From: Brevibacillus choshinensis
GTDB lineage: Bacteria > Bacillota > Bacilli > Brevibacillales > Brevibacillaceae
DNA length: 64,000 bases
Assembly: GCF_016811915.1 (NCBI RefSeq)
Contig: NZ_CP069127.1
Location: 5,094,501-5,158,500, forward strand
Direction of reading: 5' to 3'
The translations under genes and the position numbers were made by a program. Each line of letters begins with the position of its first letter. Positions within the stretch are counted from its first letter, which is position 1. Of the stretch, positions 41,916 to 50,055 are shown one piece after another. The notes under the pieces are model-generated. The model ran no database searches, was not told the DNA's origin, and saw nothing but the letters and a program-made list of their open reading frames with translations.

Positions 41916-42135
41916 ATGCGAAATAGGCTTTATTTTCGAGTAGATAAAAGCGATATGGTTTCTTGTTGGTACCTACCTTAGACAGACCATGATCTATTTG
42001 GTTCAGTTCGTTGTGTAGTTCATCAATTTGTATACTATATTCTAGGACTTCTGGATGATCCAACCCAAACTCTAACCCCATATTTACCATACGCTGTCGA
42101 AGGAGTTCGATTTTTTCGAGTAAAACGTCCCGCAT
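41914..42135 (-). CDS. Spo0E-like aspartyl-phosphate phosphatase
   Basis: A 73-residue two-helix protein of the Spo0E family, which removes phosphate from Spo0A~P and delays sporulation. The pattern IELLRQRMVNMGLEFGL followed by YSIQIDELHNELNQI corresponds to the family's helix 1 and the S-x-x-LD-x-L catalytic helix, with Ile for Leu. GGAGGAGC precedes the ATG. The C-terminal tail KKPYRFYLLENKAYFA is not conserved. The target response regulator cannot be told from sequence. Confidence 0.8.
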   Translation of the reverse strand: MRDVLLEKIELLRQRMVNMGLEFGLDHPEVLEYSIQIDELHNELNQIDHGLSKVGTNKKPYRFYLLENKAYFA

Positions 42136-42538
42136 GTGAAGCTCCTCCTAATAGTAGATCAGGCTAACTACCTATATTTTACAAGATCAGCTACGATTTC
42201 GCAAACAAAATTTCCCACATTCTCCTAATTCAGCGCAATTTTTTGCCGATAATTGTTATATTTTTACAGTTAGCAGTTGGTGAACTTATGATATTGTTCC
42301 CTCCATCCAAGAGGTTTATAATATAGGTGCCTTGTTGCCCGATTTTTGCATGTTCCCGTCGATAGGTTTAGGCATCCATGCCAGCTCCTATCACGTGCGA
42401 AATGCAGCCGATGCTCCGCTTAAAGAAGCAGGGGGATCATCTTCATACATCAGAGACCCGTGAACGCCACGAATGGGTAAAACTGAACGAACCTCAGAGA
42501 AGTAACAATTATATGATGGAAGAAAGGAAGTGTTTGGC
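42136..42538 (+). promoter_or_regulatory. mqnE promoter and long leader
   Basis: TTGTTC at 42294-42299 and TATAAT at 42317-42322 with a 17-bp spacer form a good sigma-A promoter. Transcription would start near 42330, giving an untranslated leader of about 210 nt before mqnE. I see no known riboswitch core or terminator hairpin in it. The segment 42136-42290 is AT-rich and without a gene. Confidence 0.6.
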
Positions 42539-43642
42539 ATGGCGCTTGAAACCTTTGCCATCCAAGACAAATCGCTTGCCGCTATCGCGGAAAAAGTAGA
42601 GCACGGCGAACGCCTCACATTGGAAGACGGTGTTACTCTTTTCAACTCCCACGATCTTCTCACGATTGGACAGCTTGCCAATATCGTCAATCAACGGAAG
42701 AATGGCAACAATGTGTATTTTGTGCAAAATATGTACATCAATCCGACCAACGTCTGTGAAGCCCATTGCAAATTCTGTGGCTTCCGTCGCGACAAAGACG
42801 AAGATGGCGCTTACACCATGAATACCGAAGAGCTGCTGCACTACGTGGAAACACGTTTCCATCCAGGGATCCGCGAGTTCCATATCGTAGGCGGTCACAA
42901 CCAGCACATGCCATTCGAATACTACGTCGACACGCTTCGCACGCTCAAAAAAGCTTACCCCGACGTCACCATCAAATCCTATACGGGTGCTGAAATCGAG
43001 TTCTTCTCCCGCATCTCCGGTCTGTCCATCGAAGGCGTGTTGAAAGAACTGATGAATGCAGGTCTGGAAAGCTTGACAGGCGGCGGCGCAGAGATCCTCA
43101 CCGAGCGTTACCGGATGAAAATGAGCCCGGAAAAAGCGAGCACAGACATGTACCTGCAAGTACACCGTACAGCCCACCAGCTGGGGCTGAAAACGCACTC
43201 CACCATGCTGTACGGCTCTATCGAGACTTTGGAAGAGCGCGTGATCCACATGATGCGCCTGCGCGAGCTGCAAGACGAAACCAACGGATTCTTGGTCTTC
43301 ATTCCGCTCGCTGTGCAGCCGATCAAAGCAAGCGCAGGTATCAAGCGCCGCAACTCCGCGATCGACGACCTGAAAACCATGGCGATCAGCCGCTTGATGC
43401 TGGATAACTTCCCTCACATCAAAGCCTACTTCATCAATATCGGTACCCAATTGACACAGCTGTCCCTGACGATGGGAATGTCTGATGTGCACGGTACCCT
43501 CATCGAAGAGCGCATCAGCCATGCTGCAGGCGCCCTGACTCAGCAAGCATTGACGGTTGACGAGCTGGTTTGGCTGATCAAAGGTGCAGGCAAACGCGCA
43601 CTCGAACGCGATACCTTCTATAACGTTGTAAAAGAGCACTAA
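42539..43642 (+). CDS. mqnE: Aminodeoxyfutalosine synthase MqnE
   Basis: A 367-residue radical-SAM enzyme of the MqnE/CofH branch that makes aminodeoxyfutalosine in the futalosine route to menaquinone. The [4Fe-4S] motif is CEAHCKFC (Cys73, Cys77, Cys80). EFHIVGGHNQHMPFEYYVD and HMMRLRELQDETNGFLVFIP are typical of this group. ATG at 42539 follows AAAGGAAG; a GTG three codons earlier is an alternative. No other mqn gene is in the window. It stands alone with a long leader and its own terminator. Confidence 0.85.
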   Translation: MALETFAIQDKSLAAIAEKVEHGERLTLEDGVTLFNSHDLLTIGQLANIVNQRKNGNNVYFVQNMYINPTNVCEAHCKFCGFRRDKDEDGAYTMNTEELLHYVETRFHPGIREFHIVGGHNQHMPFEYYVDTLRTLKKAYPDVTIKSYTGAEIEFFSRISGLSIEGVLKELMNAGLESLTGGGAEILTERYRMKMSPEKASTDMYLQVHRTAHQLGLKTHSTMLYGSIETLEERVIHMMRLRELQDETNGFLVFIPLAVQPIKASAGIKRRNSAIDDLKTMAISRLMLDNFPHIKAYFINIGTQLTQLSLTMGMSDVHGTLIEERISHAAGALTQQALTVDELVWLIKGAGKRALERDTFYNVVKEH

Positions 43643-43661
43643 TCCTCTCCAAGAAAAAAAC

Positions 43662-43703
43662 AAAGAAGCTGATGCCCGGTCAGTCGAGGCATCAGCTTCT
43701 TTT
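43662..43703 (+). terminator. Terminator of mqnE
   Basis: AAAGAAGCTGATGCC/GGCATCAGCTTCTTTT with an 11-base loop. Confidence 0.9.
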
Positions 43704-43784
43704 GTATCTTCGATCACCAGCAGACCGTTTTATCTGCACGCCATGTTTTTAACCTGAACGGGTTGAACATAGTAAAGAGAAGCA

Positions 43785-44048
43785 TTACAGCGGAAAGTCG
43801 ATATTCATCAGGTCATCTTCCTCGCGCAGCTTGCTCTTGATTTTGGCTAGCAGCTCATCAGGGGTCTGTGCTTGCACAAGATTGCCGTTGACCAGCGCGA
43901 ACGGCTGCATGTAGCATTCGCCGCAATAGCCCAAACAGCCGTATTCCAATACGTCGACATCCAGCTGTGGATCGTTCTCCAGAGCGTCAACGACAGATTG
44001 GGTATAGGAAGAAACGTTGCTCGCGCAAAATTCTACCAAAGGCTTCAT
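43785..44048 (-). CDS. yuzB: YuzB-like protein (DUF1450)
   Basis: An 87-residue thioredoxin-fold-like protein with MKPLVEFCASN and the Cys-rich VLEYGCLGYCGECYMQPFALVNG, matching YuzB. The four Cys resemble those of thioredoxin-like [2Fe-2S] ferredoxins; metal binding is likely but untested. TAGGTGAAG precedes the ATG. It is divergent from the yutJ flavoprotein, as in Bacillus, suggesting a shared redox function. Confidence 0.88.
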   Translation of the reverse strand: MKPLVEFCASNVSSYTQSVVDALENDPQLDVDVLEYGCLGYCGECYMQPFALVNGNLVQAQTPDELLAKIKSKLREEDDLMNIDFPL

Positions 44049-44221
44049 CTATCTTCACCTACCGATTATTACGACATCGTCACGTCCTTTATTGTACCGC
44101 GTCTGCTGTAAAAATCCAGCGGAGAAAACGGGAAAAAGATTCTGCTTGCATTTTTGGCGAAAGAGACTAAAAATAGAATGGGTGCTGTATAAAACGGACA
44201 GAAGAAAGGACTAGACCTTCT

Positions 44222-45289
44222 ATGAAACGACTTGTGATCCTTGGTGGAGGATACGGGGGTCTTCGTATTATTGAGCGAGTCCTGTCCCCTGAGTTACCAG
44301 ACGACGTGTTTATTACCCTCGTAGACCGGATGCCGTTTCACGGCTTGAAAACAGAGTACTACGCTCTGGCTGCAGGGACGACACCGGAATCTCACTTGCG
44401 CGTCACTTTTCCCAATGATCCTCGCCTGACGATCAAATACGGGGAAATTTCCGGATTGGATCTGGACGAGCAGGTAGTAAATTTTACCAACGGGGACACC
44501 ATTTCCTACGACTGGCTCGTCATTGGTTTGGGCTGTGAGGACCGTTACCACGATATCCCTGGTGCTGATCTCCATACGTGCTCCATTCAATCTATGGGAG
44601 CGACCCGCAGCACTTATTCGGCCATTAATAATGTGAATCCGTATGGTACGGTTACGGTAGTGGGTGGAGGCCTGAGCGGCGTCGAGATGGCTGCTGAGCT
44701 CCGTGAAAGCCGCCCAGACCTGAACGTGCGCATTATAGACCGCGGACAAAGTATTCTTAGCCCATTCCCGAAAAAACTGCAAGAGTATGCCTCTCAATGG
44801 TTCATCGAACACGAAGTGCAGCTCGTCTCCATGGCCTGCGTGACTGGCATCGAGCCTGGTGTTGTGTACAACCACAATCAGCCAGTGGAGAGCGACGTGA
44901 TTGTATGGACTGCCGGTATCCAAGCAAACCGGATCGTGCGCGAACTGCCGATCGAAACAGACAACATTGGTCGCGCCAAATTAAACCAGTATCACCAAAT
45001 TCCGTCCCATCCGAACGTTTACGTCGTGGGTGACTGTGCGAGCACCATCATCGCACCGAGCGCTCAGACAGCTGAGATACAGGGCGATCAGATTGCCTTG
45101 ATGCTGAAAAAGGACATTAAAGGAGAAGAGTATCCAGCTTCCCTGCCTCCTCTCAAGCACAAAGGCTTCCTCGGTTCCCTCGGCAAAAAAGAAGGCTTTG
45201 CCAGCATGGGGAAAGTCTCACTCGTTGGTCAAATGGCTCGCGTCATCAAAAGCGGACAGCTGTGGATGTACAAAAAGCATATGGGATAG
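44222..45289 (+). CDS. yutJ: NADH dehydrogenase-like flavoprotein YutJ
   Basis: A 355-residue flavoprotein of the NDH-2 superfamily, the second in the window. FAD site LVILGGGYGGLRIIERV at the N-terminus, NAD(P)H site VTVVGGGLSGVEMAAELRE near residue 142, and VYVVGDCASTIIAPSAQTAEIQ closing the FAD site. It is shorter than Ndh and resembles YutJ. GAAAGGAC precedes the ATG. The gene faces away from yuzB. Electron acceptor unknown; quinone is the family default. Confidence 0.88.
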   Translation: MKRLVILGGGYGGLRIIERVLSPELPDDVFITLVDRMPFHGLKTEYYALAAGTTPESHLRVTFPNDPRLTIKYGEISGLDLDEQVVNFTNGDTISYDWLVIGLGCEDRYHDIPGADLHTCSIQSMGATRSTYSAINNVNPYGTVTVVGGGLSGVEMAAELRESRPDLNVRIIDRGQSILSPFPKKLQEYASQWFIEHEVQLVSMACVTGIEPGVVYNHNQPVESDVIVWTAGIQANRIVRELPIETDNIGRAKLNQYHQIPSHPNVYVVGDCASTIIAPSAQTAEIQGDQIALMLKKDIKGEEYPASLPPLKHKGFLGSLGKKEGFASMGKVSLVGQMARVIKSGQLWMYKKHMG

Positions 45290-45295
45290 GAAGCC

Positions 45296-45337
45296 AAAAC
45301 CTGTTGACCACGGTCTAACAGGTTTTCTTTTTTTCTT
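45296..45337 (+). terminator. Terminator of yutJ
   Basis: AAAACCTGTT/AACAGGTTTT followed by CTTTTTTT. Confidence 0.88.
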
Positions 45338-45340
45338 GCT

Positions 45341-45385
45341 CATAAAAAAAGAAGCACCCTCCCCATGGGAAAGGCACTTTCTTAC
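45341..45385 (-). terminator. Probable terminator of the 113-residue protein gene
   Basis: AAGTGCCTTTCCC/GGGAGGGTGCTT with mismatches, followed by CTTTTTTTATG on the minus strand. Confidence 0.6.
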
Positions 45386-45394
45386 GTTGAGCGG

Positions 45395-45736
45395 TCAGCG
45401 TTTTTGAACACGAACCACCGGCACTTTCTTCACTTCGTATGTTCCCGTAAGCACACGCTCAGAAATGACATTCAGCTTTAACAGGCTGGTGATCTTCCCG
45501 GTATCCGCTCTCGACATCAGTCGCCACAATGAGGGATCGGGCAAGGCATTGTACAGCCGGTCATCATTGTATTCCCGCCGCTCCTGATAGGAGATCGTCA
45601 GCCGGAATGCCCCTTCCTCCATGCTGTCCTTGTCCTGGCAGCTCTCCATCAGCATGTTCCGCAATTCGTTCAGCTCTTCCTCCACCCGCTTCTGCGTTTC
45701 CTTCAGCTCGTAATAACGTGCCAAATGCTGCTCCAT
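45395..45736 (-). CDS. Coiled-coil hypothetical protein
   Basis: A 113-residue protein starting MEQHLARYYELKETQKRVEE, with an AAAGGAGGACG site before the ATG at 45734-45736. The N-terminal 35 residues form a charged coiled coil; the rest contains RLTISYQERREYNDDRLYNA and a basic tail KKVPVVRVQKR. Similar layouts occur in phage-derived and recombination accessory proteins, but I recognise no family. It is not clearly part of an operon. Confidence 0.65.
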   Translation of the reverse strand: MEQHLARYYELKETQKRVEEELNELRNMLMESCQDKDSMEEGAFRLTISYQERREYNDDRLYNALPDPSLWRLMSRADTGKITSLLKLNVISERVLTGTYEVKKVPVVRVQKR

Positions 45737-45815
45737 CCGCTCGTCCTCCTTTGGGTAGATTGCACCCATGCAGTATATGAGTCGGATCATGGCTGTAGAA
45801 CGCTGGTGAAACATG

Positions 45816-45848
45816 AGACCCCCGCTCCGTGTCACACAGAGCGAGGGT
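45816..45848 (-). terminator. Inverted repeat after the VCBS-like gene
   Basis: CCCTCGCTCTGTGT/ACACGGAGCGGGGG between two minus-strand genes; no T-run, so function is unsure. Confidence 0.5.
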
Positions 45849-45866
45849 TGGTAGATCCAAGACGGC

Positions 45867-46760
45867 TTATTTTTGAATTTGGGTCTGAATGGCTTCGCCC
45901 GGATGCTTGATCAGGAATGTCGAATACTCAACCTCCCACGGATTCCATGCTCCGTCAGCACCGAAGCCCCATACGGAGTGGATCCGAGAGACCGTATCCG
46001 TGTTGTTGATCCCCACTATGCGTTGCTCCCCTACCAGTTCATACGTTCCGTTGGCATCCATATCGACCGGAGTCAATGCGCTGAACGGATAGGAATAGAC
46101 GGAAAGATCTTGCTCATTCGCAGCGAGTTTGCCTGCTTGGTCATACAGCTTGGCCGCTACGTACAGATCCTTGTTTGCGCTCACGTCGAAGCCGAGAGGT
46201 CTGTCGAGATGCGTTCCTTTCCCTTCTACCCGGAATCCATTGACAAAAGCGCCTTCATACTTGATTCCTTCATTCTCTTTTTCGCCAAAAATGACGCTGG
46301 ACTTCCCATCTGCAAATGTCGCCACCACGTGATTGTAGATGCCTCCGCTGCCTCCTGTCGCTGATTTTACAAAGGCATCCGCTACATGATCACCCGTGAA
46401 ATCAACGAGCGTCAGTGTCCCTTCGTATCCGCCCACATCACCAAGATCGGTTTTGCCGTATGACTTTGTCTTTCCATCCTGGACAACCAGGTTCATATTC
46501 GCAGCGTAGATGTCGTCCTCTTTTTCCTTTTGGCCAACCAAGTAAACGGTATCGGCTACCTTGTCACCCGTCACATCTGCCGATTGCTGATCGATGACGT
46601 AGTAATTTTTATCCAGCTTTACTTCCGCTGAAGCGGCAAATGGTTTGCCGACCGCGTCTTCCGCATGGGCTACCTTTGTATGAGAAGCTGCCAGACCAGA
46701 ACCTCCGATTACCCCAGCTAGCAGCAAAAATGTAACGGGCTTCATCCATTTTTTGTTCAT
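45867..46760 (-). CDS. Secreted protein with FG-GAP/VCBS-like repeats
   Basis: A 297-residue exported protein. The signal peptide ends with an AHA-type site near residue 33. The mature chain shows repeated calcium-loop-like motifs of the FG-GAP/VCBS type: DVTGDKVADTVYL, DFTGDHVADAFV and DMDANGTYELVG, spaced by 60-140 residues as in a partial beta-propeller. TAGGAGGAATAATCG precedes the ATG, with a 9-bp inverted repeat immediately before the site. No anchor is seen, so it is probably released or wall-associated. Function unknown. Confidence 0.8.
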   Translation of the reverse strand: MNKKWMKPVTFLLLAGVIGGSGLAASHTKVAHAEDAVGKPFAASAEVKLDKNYYVIDQQSADVTGDKVADTVYLVGQKEKEDDIYAANMNLVVQDGKTKSYGKTDLGDVGGYEGTLTLVDFTGDHVADAFVKSATGGSGGIYNHVVATFADGKSSVIFGEKENEGIKYEGAFVNGFRVEGKGTHLDRPLGFDVSANKDLYVAAKLYDQAGKLAANEQDLSVYSYPFSALTPVDMDANGTYELVGEQRIVGINNTDTVSRIHSVWGFGADGAWNPWEVEYSTFLIKHPGEAIQTQIQK

Positions 46761-46773
46761 CGATTATTCCTCC

Positions 46774-46798
46774 TAGTAGTTGGTTACATCAACTACTA
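46774..46798. repeat. Inverted repeat abutting the ribosome binding site
   Basis: TAGTAGTTG and CAACTACTA with a 7-bp loop. On the minus-strand mRNA the stem ends exactly where AGGAGG begins, so it could affect translation of the secreted protein or stabilise the 5' end. Confidence 0.6.
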
Positions 46799-47093
46799 TA
46801 GGACGAATCCATTGGAATATCGTTACAAATGGTTTACGGAGCGATGACAAACTAGAAAAACGGGGAGGATCGGGGAAAACGCTACAGCTTCATAGTAACA
46901 CCTATTGGTGCTATCCCTGTCTAGCTCCATGCTGTATTCGCTACGGAGCCGCGACTGCTTTACCGCTTCCCCGTGAATCATTGTGGAGCGGACAGTTTAT
47001 CCTTCTTTGCGGGTGGGAATAGGCCGGAGCGCAGATCGGAAACTTGCTTCTCCCTACTTCAGCCAAGTTGAAATTGCCATATCTTTTATAAAT
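46799..47093. other. Intergenic stretch without a supported gene
   Basis: About 300 bp between the secreted-protein gene and yuzD. A minus-strand promoter for the secreted protein (TTGTCA, 17 bp, TGTAAC) may lie around 46820-46850. An 80-codon open frame on the plus strand lacks a ribosome binding site and coding character. Confidence 0.5.
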
Positions 47094-47136
47094 CAAAAAA
47101 ACGATCAGACGAATTACTCCGCCTGACCGTTTTTTG
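47094..47136 (-). terminator. Terminator of yuzD
   Basis: AAAAAACGGTCAGgCG/CGtCTGATCGTTTTTT on the minus strand. Confidence 0.85.
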
Positions 47137-47140
47137 TGTC

Positions 47141-47479
47141 TTATGATTCGCTGTCTACGAGATCAGCCAACGGCTTTACTCCCATGCTCTCCAGCTTTGC
47201 ATGAATATCTTTGAGCTTCGGATTACCCTCGCCGACAATTTCCCCGGAAATTACGACAAGTGGATACCACAAATCTTCCTCGATAATCCGCTGCGCCCAG
47301 TTTTTGTCATCGTCTGTCTGAGGCTGTTGAAAGTCACTGTACAGGATGCGGATGCTGTCGCTTCCATACTTGCGGGAGAGCGCTGCTTCCAGCCAGTCTG
47401 CCGTTTCTTTAGCGGATGGCAAATTGACGCAGCTTGCGCACAACTGCTCAGTCCCAAAAACTTTAATTTCTACGCTCAT
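47141..47479 (-). CDS. yuzD: YuzD-like thioredoxin-fold protein (DUF1462)
   Basis: A 112-residue protein matching YuzD. VFGTEQLCASCVNLPSAKET carries a CxxC at the N-terminal turn of a thioredoxin-like fold, and YPLVVISGEIVGEGNPKLKDI supplies the cis-Pro-like loop. GGGAGGTC precedes the ATG at 47477-47479. The gene begins 35 bp after mccB on the same strand. Its pairing with NifU-like genes in Bacillus suggests a thiol or Fe-S role; this is inferred. Confidence 0.85.
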   Translation of the reverse strand: MSVEIKVFGTEQLCASCVNLPSAKETADWLEAALSRKYGSDSIRILYSDFQQPQTDDDKNWAQRIIEEDLWYPLVVISGEIVGEGNPKLKDIHAKLESMGVKPLADLVDSES

Positions 47480-47514
47480 GCTCGTGACCTCCCATGAACG
47501 CTCTTCCCTCAAGC

Positions 47515-48648
47515 TTAGGAGAGCGCTTGTTCCAGATCCTCGATCAGGTCTTCTACATCCTCAATCCCTACGGAAATGCGGATCAAGCCCTCGGTAATGC
47601 CCAGCTCTGCGCGGCGCTCCACCGGAATGGAAGCATGAGTCATGCGAGCTGGCACGCTGATCAGACTTTCGACAGCACCCAGAGATTCCGCCAGCGTGTA
47701 GAGCTTCACTTTGGACAGTACTTGGTCCGCACGCTCAGCGCTTCCCACGTCAAAGGAAATCATACCGCCAAAGCCGCGAGCCTGCTTTTGCATCAGCTCG
47801 TGACCTGGATGGCTGGACAAACCAGGGTAGATGACACGCTTGATGTCGCTGCGCTCTGCCAACCATTTTGCCAGAGTGCGTGCATTTTGCTCGTGCTCTT
47901 CCATACGGACACCCAGTGTTTTCATACCGCGCAAAAGCAGCCAGGAGTCTTGTGGACCCAGGATGCCGCCGATCGCATTTTGCACGAAATGCAGGTCTTC
48001 CCCCACTTGTGCATCTTTAGCTACGACGAGACCAGCCACGACGTCACTGTGTCCACCCAGATATTTGGTCGCACTGTGGAACACGATGTCAGCACCGAGA
48101 TCCAGCGGGTTTTGCCAGTATGGCGTCATGAACGTGTTGTCAACAATCAGCAGCAAGCCTTTTGCTTTGGCGATGCCAGACAAGGCACCAATATCATTTA
48201 CTTTTAAGAGCGGATTAGTCGGAGTTTCCATAATGATTGCCTTCGTTTCAGGGCGCACGGCCGCTTCCACAGCTTGCAAATCATTGGTGTCCACGTAGGT
48301 GGCTTCCAGCCCAAGACGAGAAAAGACACGGGTAATGACGCGGTACGTACCACCGTAAACGTCGTCGCCCACTACCAGATGATCGCCTTTGTTGAACAGC
48401 GAAAGAATCGTGGACAGAGCAGCCATACCGGAACCAAACGCAAATCCGCGAGCGCCTCCCTCGAGCTCGGCGATGTATGTCTCCAGCGCGTGACGAGTCG
48501 GATTCCCAGTACGGGAATATTCAAATCCTTTGTGCTTGCCGATCGCTTCCTGCTTGTAGGTGCTCACTTGATAAATCGGAACCGACACCGCTCCTGTGTG
48601 TGGATCTCCCTCGATACCGCCATGGATCAAACGTGTCTTGATACGCAT
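47515..48648 (-). CDS. mccB: Cystathionine gamma-lyase/homocysteine gamma-lyase MccB
   Basis: A 377-residue PLP enzyme of the Cys/Met metabolism family. The PLP lysine is in HSATKYLGGHSDVVAG near residue 195; EYSRTGNPTRHALE, GSGMAALST and ESLGAVESLISVPA are family landmarks. Together with MccA it carries out reverse transsulfuration from homocysteine to cysteine. AGGGAGGAATC precedes the ATG at 48646-48648, which is 1 bp from the mccA stop, so the two are tightly coupled. No CymR or S-box site was recognised upstream. Confidence 0.92.
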   Translation of the reverse strand: MRIKTRLIHGGIEGDPHTGAVSVPIYQVSTYKQEAIGKHKGFEYSRTGNPTRHALETYIAELEGGARGFAFGSGMAALSTILSLFNKGDHLVVGDDVYGGTYRVITRVFSRLGLEATYVDTNDLQAVEAAVRPETKAIIMETPTNPLLKVNDIGALSGIAKAKGLLLIVDNTFMTPYWQNPLDLGADIVFHSATKYLGGHSDVVAGLVVAKDAQVGEDLHFVQNAIGGILGPQDSWLLLRGMKTLGVRMEEHEQNARTLAKWLAERSDIKRVIYPGLSSHPGHELMQKQARGFGGMISFDVGSAERADQVLSKVKLYTLAESLGAVESLISVPARMTHASIPVERRAELGITEGLIRISVGIEDVEDLIEDLEQALS

Positions 48649-48649
48649 C

Positions 48650-49573
48650 TTAGATTCCTCCCTGATAGATTTTTTTGCTGAGATAGCGTTCGCTGCTGTC
48701 TGCAAACAGAACGACGATGTTGGTTCCTGGAGCGGCTTCTTTGGCTTCGCGCAGGGCTGCTGCCATCGCTGCACCCGCGGAGCTTCCCACCAGCATTCCT
48801 TCTTTCGCTGCCAGCTGCTTCACCAGATCGAATGCTTCTGTATCCATAATGGTGTGAATCGAATCGAAGTAGCTCGTGTCCATGAATGGAGGCAAGAACT
48901 CCATGCCGATCCCTTCTGTTTTGTGCGGCCCTGGTTCTCCGCCGTTCAGGATCGACCCTTCAGGCTCCACGATGACGGTTTTGACTGATGGATTTTGTTC
49001 TTTCAGGTAACGGGCGACCCCCATGAACGTTCCGCCAGAGCCTGCGCCTGCCACGAAGACGTTCACCAAGCCGTCCATTTGCTTCCAGATTTCCGGTCCA
49101 GTCGTCTTGTAATGCGCATCCGGATTCGCAGGATTTGCAAACTGCTGCGGTACGAAAGAGCCTGGGATCGATGCAGCCAGTTCCTGTGCCTTCGCGATCG
49201 CTCCCTTGATGCCTTGCTCGGTCGGGGTATTGACTACCTCAGCACCGAGTGCGCGCATCAGCTCCTGTTTTTCCTCAGAGAACTTTTCAGGTACGCAAAA
49301 AATAACTTTATAACCTGTTCCTACAGCGGCCAACGCAACACCGATTCCTGTATTCCCAGCCGTTGGTTCGATGATAGTCCCGCCTGGTTTCAGCTGTCCG
49401 TTTTCCTCTGCTGCGCGGATCAATTCCATGCCCAGTCTGTCCTTGACGCTTCCGCCTGGATTGAAGTACTCCAGCTTGGCAAACAAGCGAACACCCTCTG
49501 GCAGATCAAACTGTGTAATTTCTACGATGGGCGTATTGCCGATCAGTTCTTTCACATTGCCAAATACATTCAC
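48650..49573 (-). CDS. mccA: O-acetylserine-dependent cystathionine beta-synthase MccA
   Basis: A 307-residue fold-type II PLP enzyme. The PLP lysine is in NPGGSVKDRLGMEL near residue 45, the substrate loop is EPTAGNTGIG, and the phosphate loop GAGSGGTFMGVA. The opening NVFGNVKELIGNTPIVEIT and PPFMDTSYFDSIH are closer to MccA than to CysK. GTG start at 49571-49573 with TAAGGAG upstream. A TATAAT lies on the minus strand (complement of 49612-49617). First gene of the mccA-mccB pair. Confidence 0.9.
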   Translation of the reverse strand: MNVFGNVKELIGNTPIVEITQFDLPEGVRLFAKLEYFNPGGSVKDRLGMELIRAAEENGQLKPGGTIIEPTAGNTGIGVALAAVGTGYKVIFCVPEKFSEEKQELMRALGAEVVNTPTEQGIKGAIAKAQELAASIPGSFVPQQFANPANPDAHYKTTGPEIWKQMDGLVNVFVAGAGSGGTFMGVARYLKEQNPSVKTVIVEPEGSILNGGEPGPHKTEGIGMEFLPPFMDTSYFDSIHTIMDTEAFDLVKQLAAKEGMLVGSSAGAAMAAALREAKEAAPGTNIVVLFADSSERYLSKKIYQGGI

Positions 49574-49723
49574 GTAAATCTTACTCCTTATGTTGAAGTA
49601 CTTGCTGTTTCATTATAACATGCGGTTTATACAAAAAGTCCATGCAAGGTGCACATCGCAGACACCTTCCTTGGAAAGTGTCAACAGGGCATGTAAGCCA
49701 TGGATTTCTCACTCGTCTATGAT

Positions 49724-49729
49724 TATAAT
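49724..49729 (+). promoter_or_regulatory. -10 element of yutI
   Basis: TATAAT 31 bp before the yutI start, with a weak -35 (TGGATT) 17 bp upstream. Confidence 0.5.
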
Positions 49730-49760
49730 AAAGGTGAGGTTGGAAAGGAGTGAATGTTTC

Positions 49761-49988
49761 ATGGATATGATGGATCAAGTACAAGAAGTTCTCGATAAAC
49801 TGCGTCCGTACCTGCAGCGTGACGGTGGCGACGTACAACTCGTTGATGTTGAAGAAGGTATCGTAAAGCTGCGCCTGATGGGTGCTTGCGGAAGCTGCCC
49901 TTCCTCTACCATCACCCTCAAAGCAGGTATCGAGCGCGCCCTGGTCGAAGAAATTCCAGGCATCAAAGAAGTACAACAAGTATTCTAA
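49761..49988 (+). CDS. yutI: NifU C-terminal domain Fe-S scaffold (YutI)
   Basis: A 75-residue Nfu-type protein with [20 protein letters not shown] and the cluster-binding CxxC in [18 protein letters not shown] (Cys43, Cys46). It resembles YutI of Bacillus, an Fe-S carrier. GAAAGGAGTG precedes the ATG at 49761. It likely hands clusters to apo-proteins such as LipA encoded downstream. Monocistronic with its own promoter and terminator. Confidence 0.93.
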   Translation: MDMMDQVQEVLDKLRPYLQRDGGDVQLVDVEEGIVKLRLMGACGSCPSSTITLKAGIERALVEEIPGIKEVQQVF

Positions 49989-50003
49989 TCAGGGTACTGA
50001 CAT

Positions 50004-50038
50004 GAAAGCAGCTACAGGCAAGACGTAGCTGCTTTTTT
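50004..50038 (+). terminator. Terminator of yutI
   Basis: AAAGCAGCTAC/GTAGCTGCTTTTTT; it also faces the leftward hydrolase gene. Confidence 0.88.
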
Positions 50039-50055
50039 CATTTCCAGAAACATTC

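Noticed and set aside
42378-42599. 73-codon frame in the mqnE leader
   Set aside because: It runs into mqnE in another frame, has no ribosome binding site, and its codon use is not coding-like; kept as leader.
42509-43717. 402-codon open frame on the minus strand opposite mqnE
   Set aside because: Antisense to an intact radical-SAM gene with no site and a composition typical of reverse-frame shadows.
46780-47022. 80-codon plus-strand frame between the secreted protein and yuzD
   Set aside because: No ribosome binding site and Trp/Cys-rich random-looking product.
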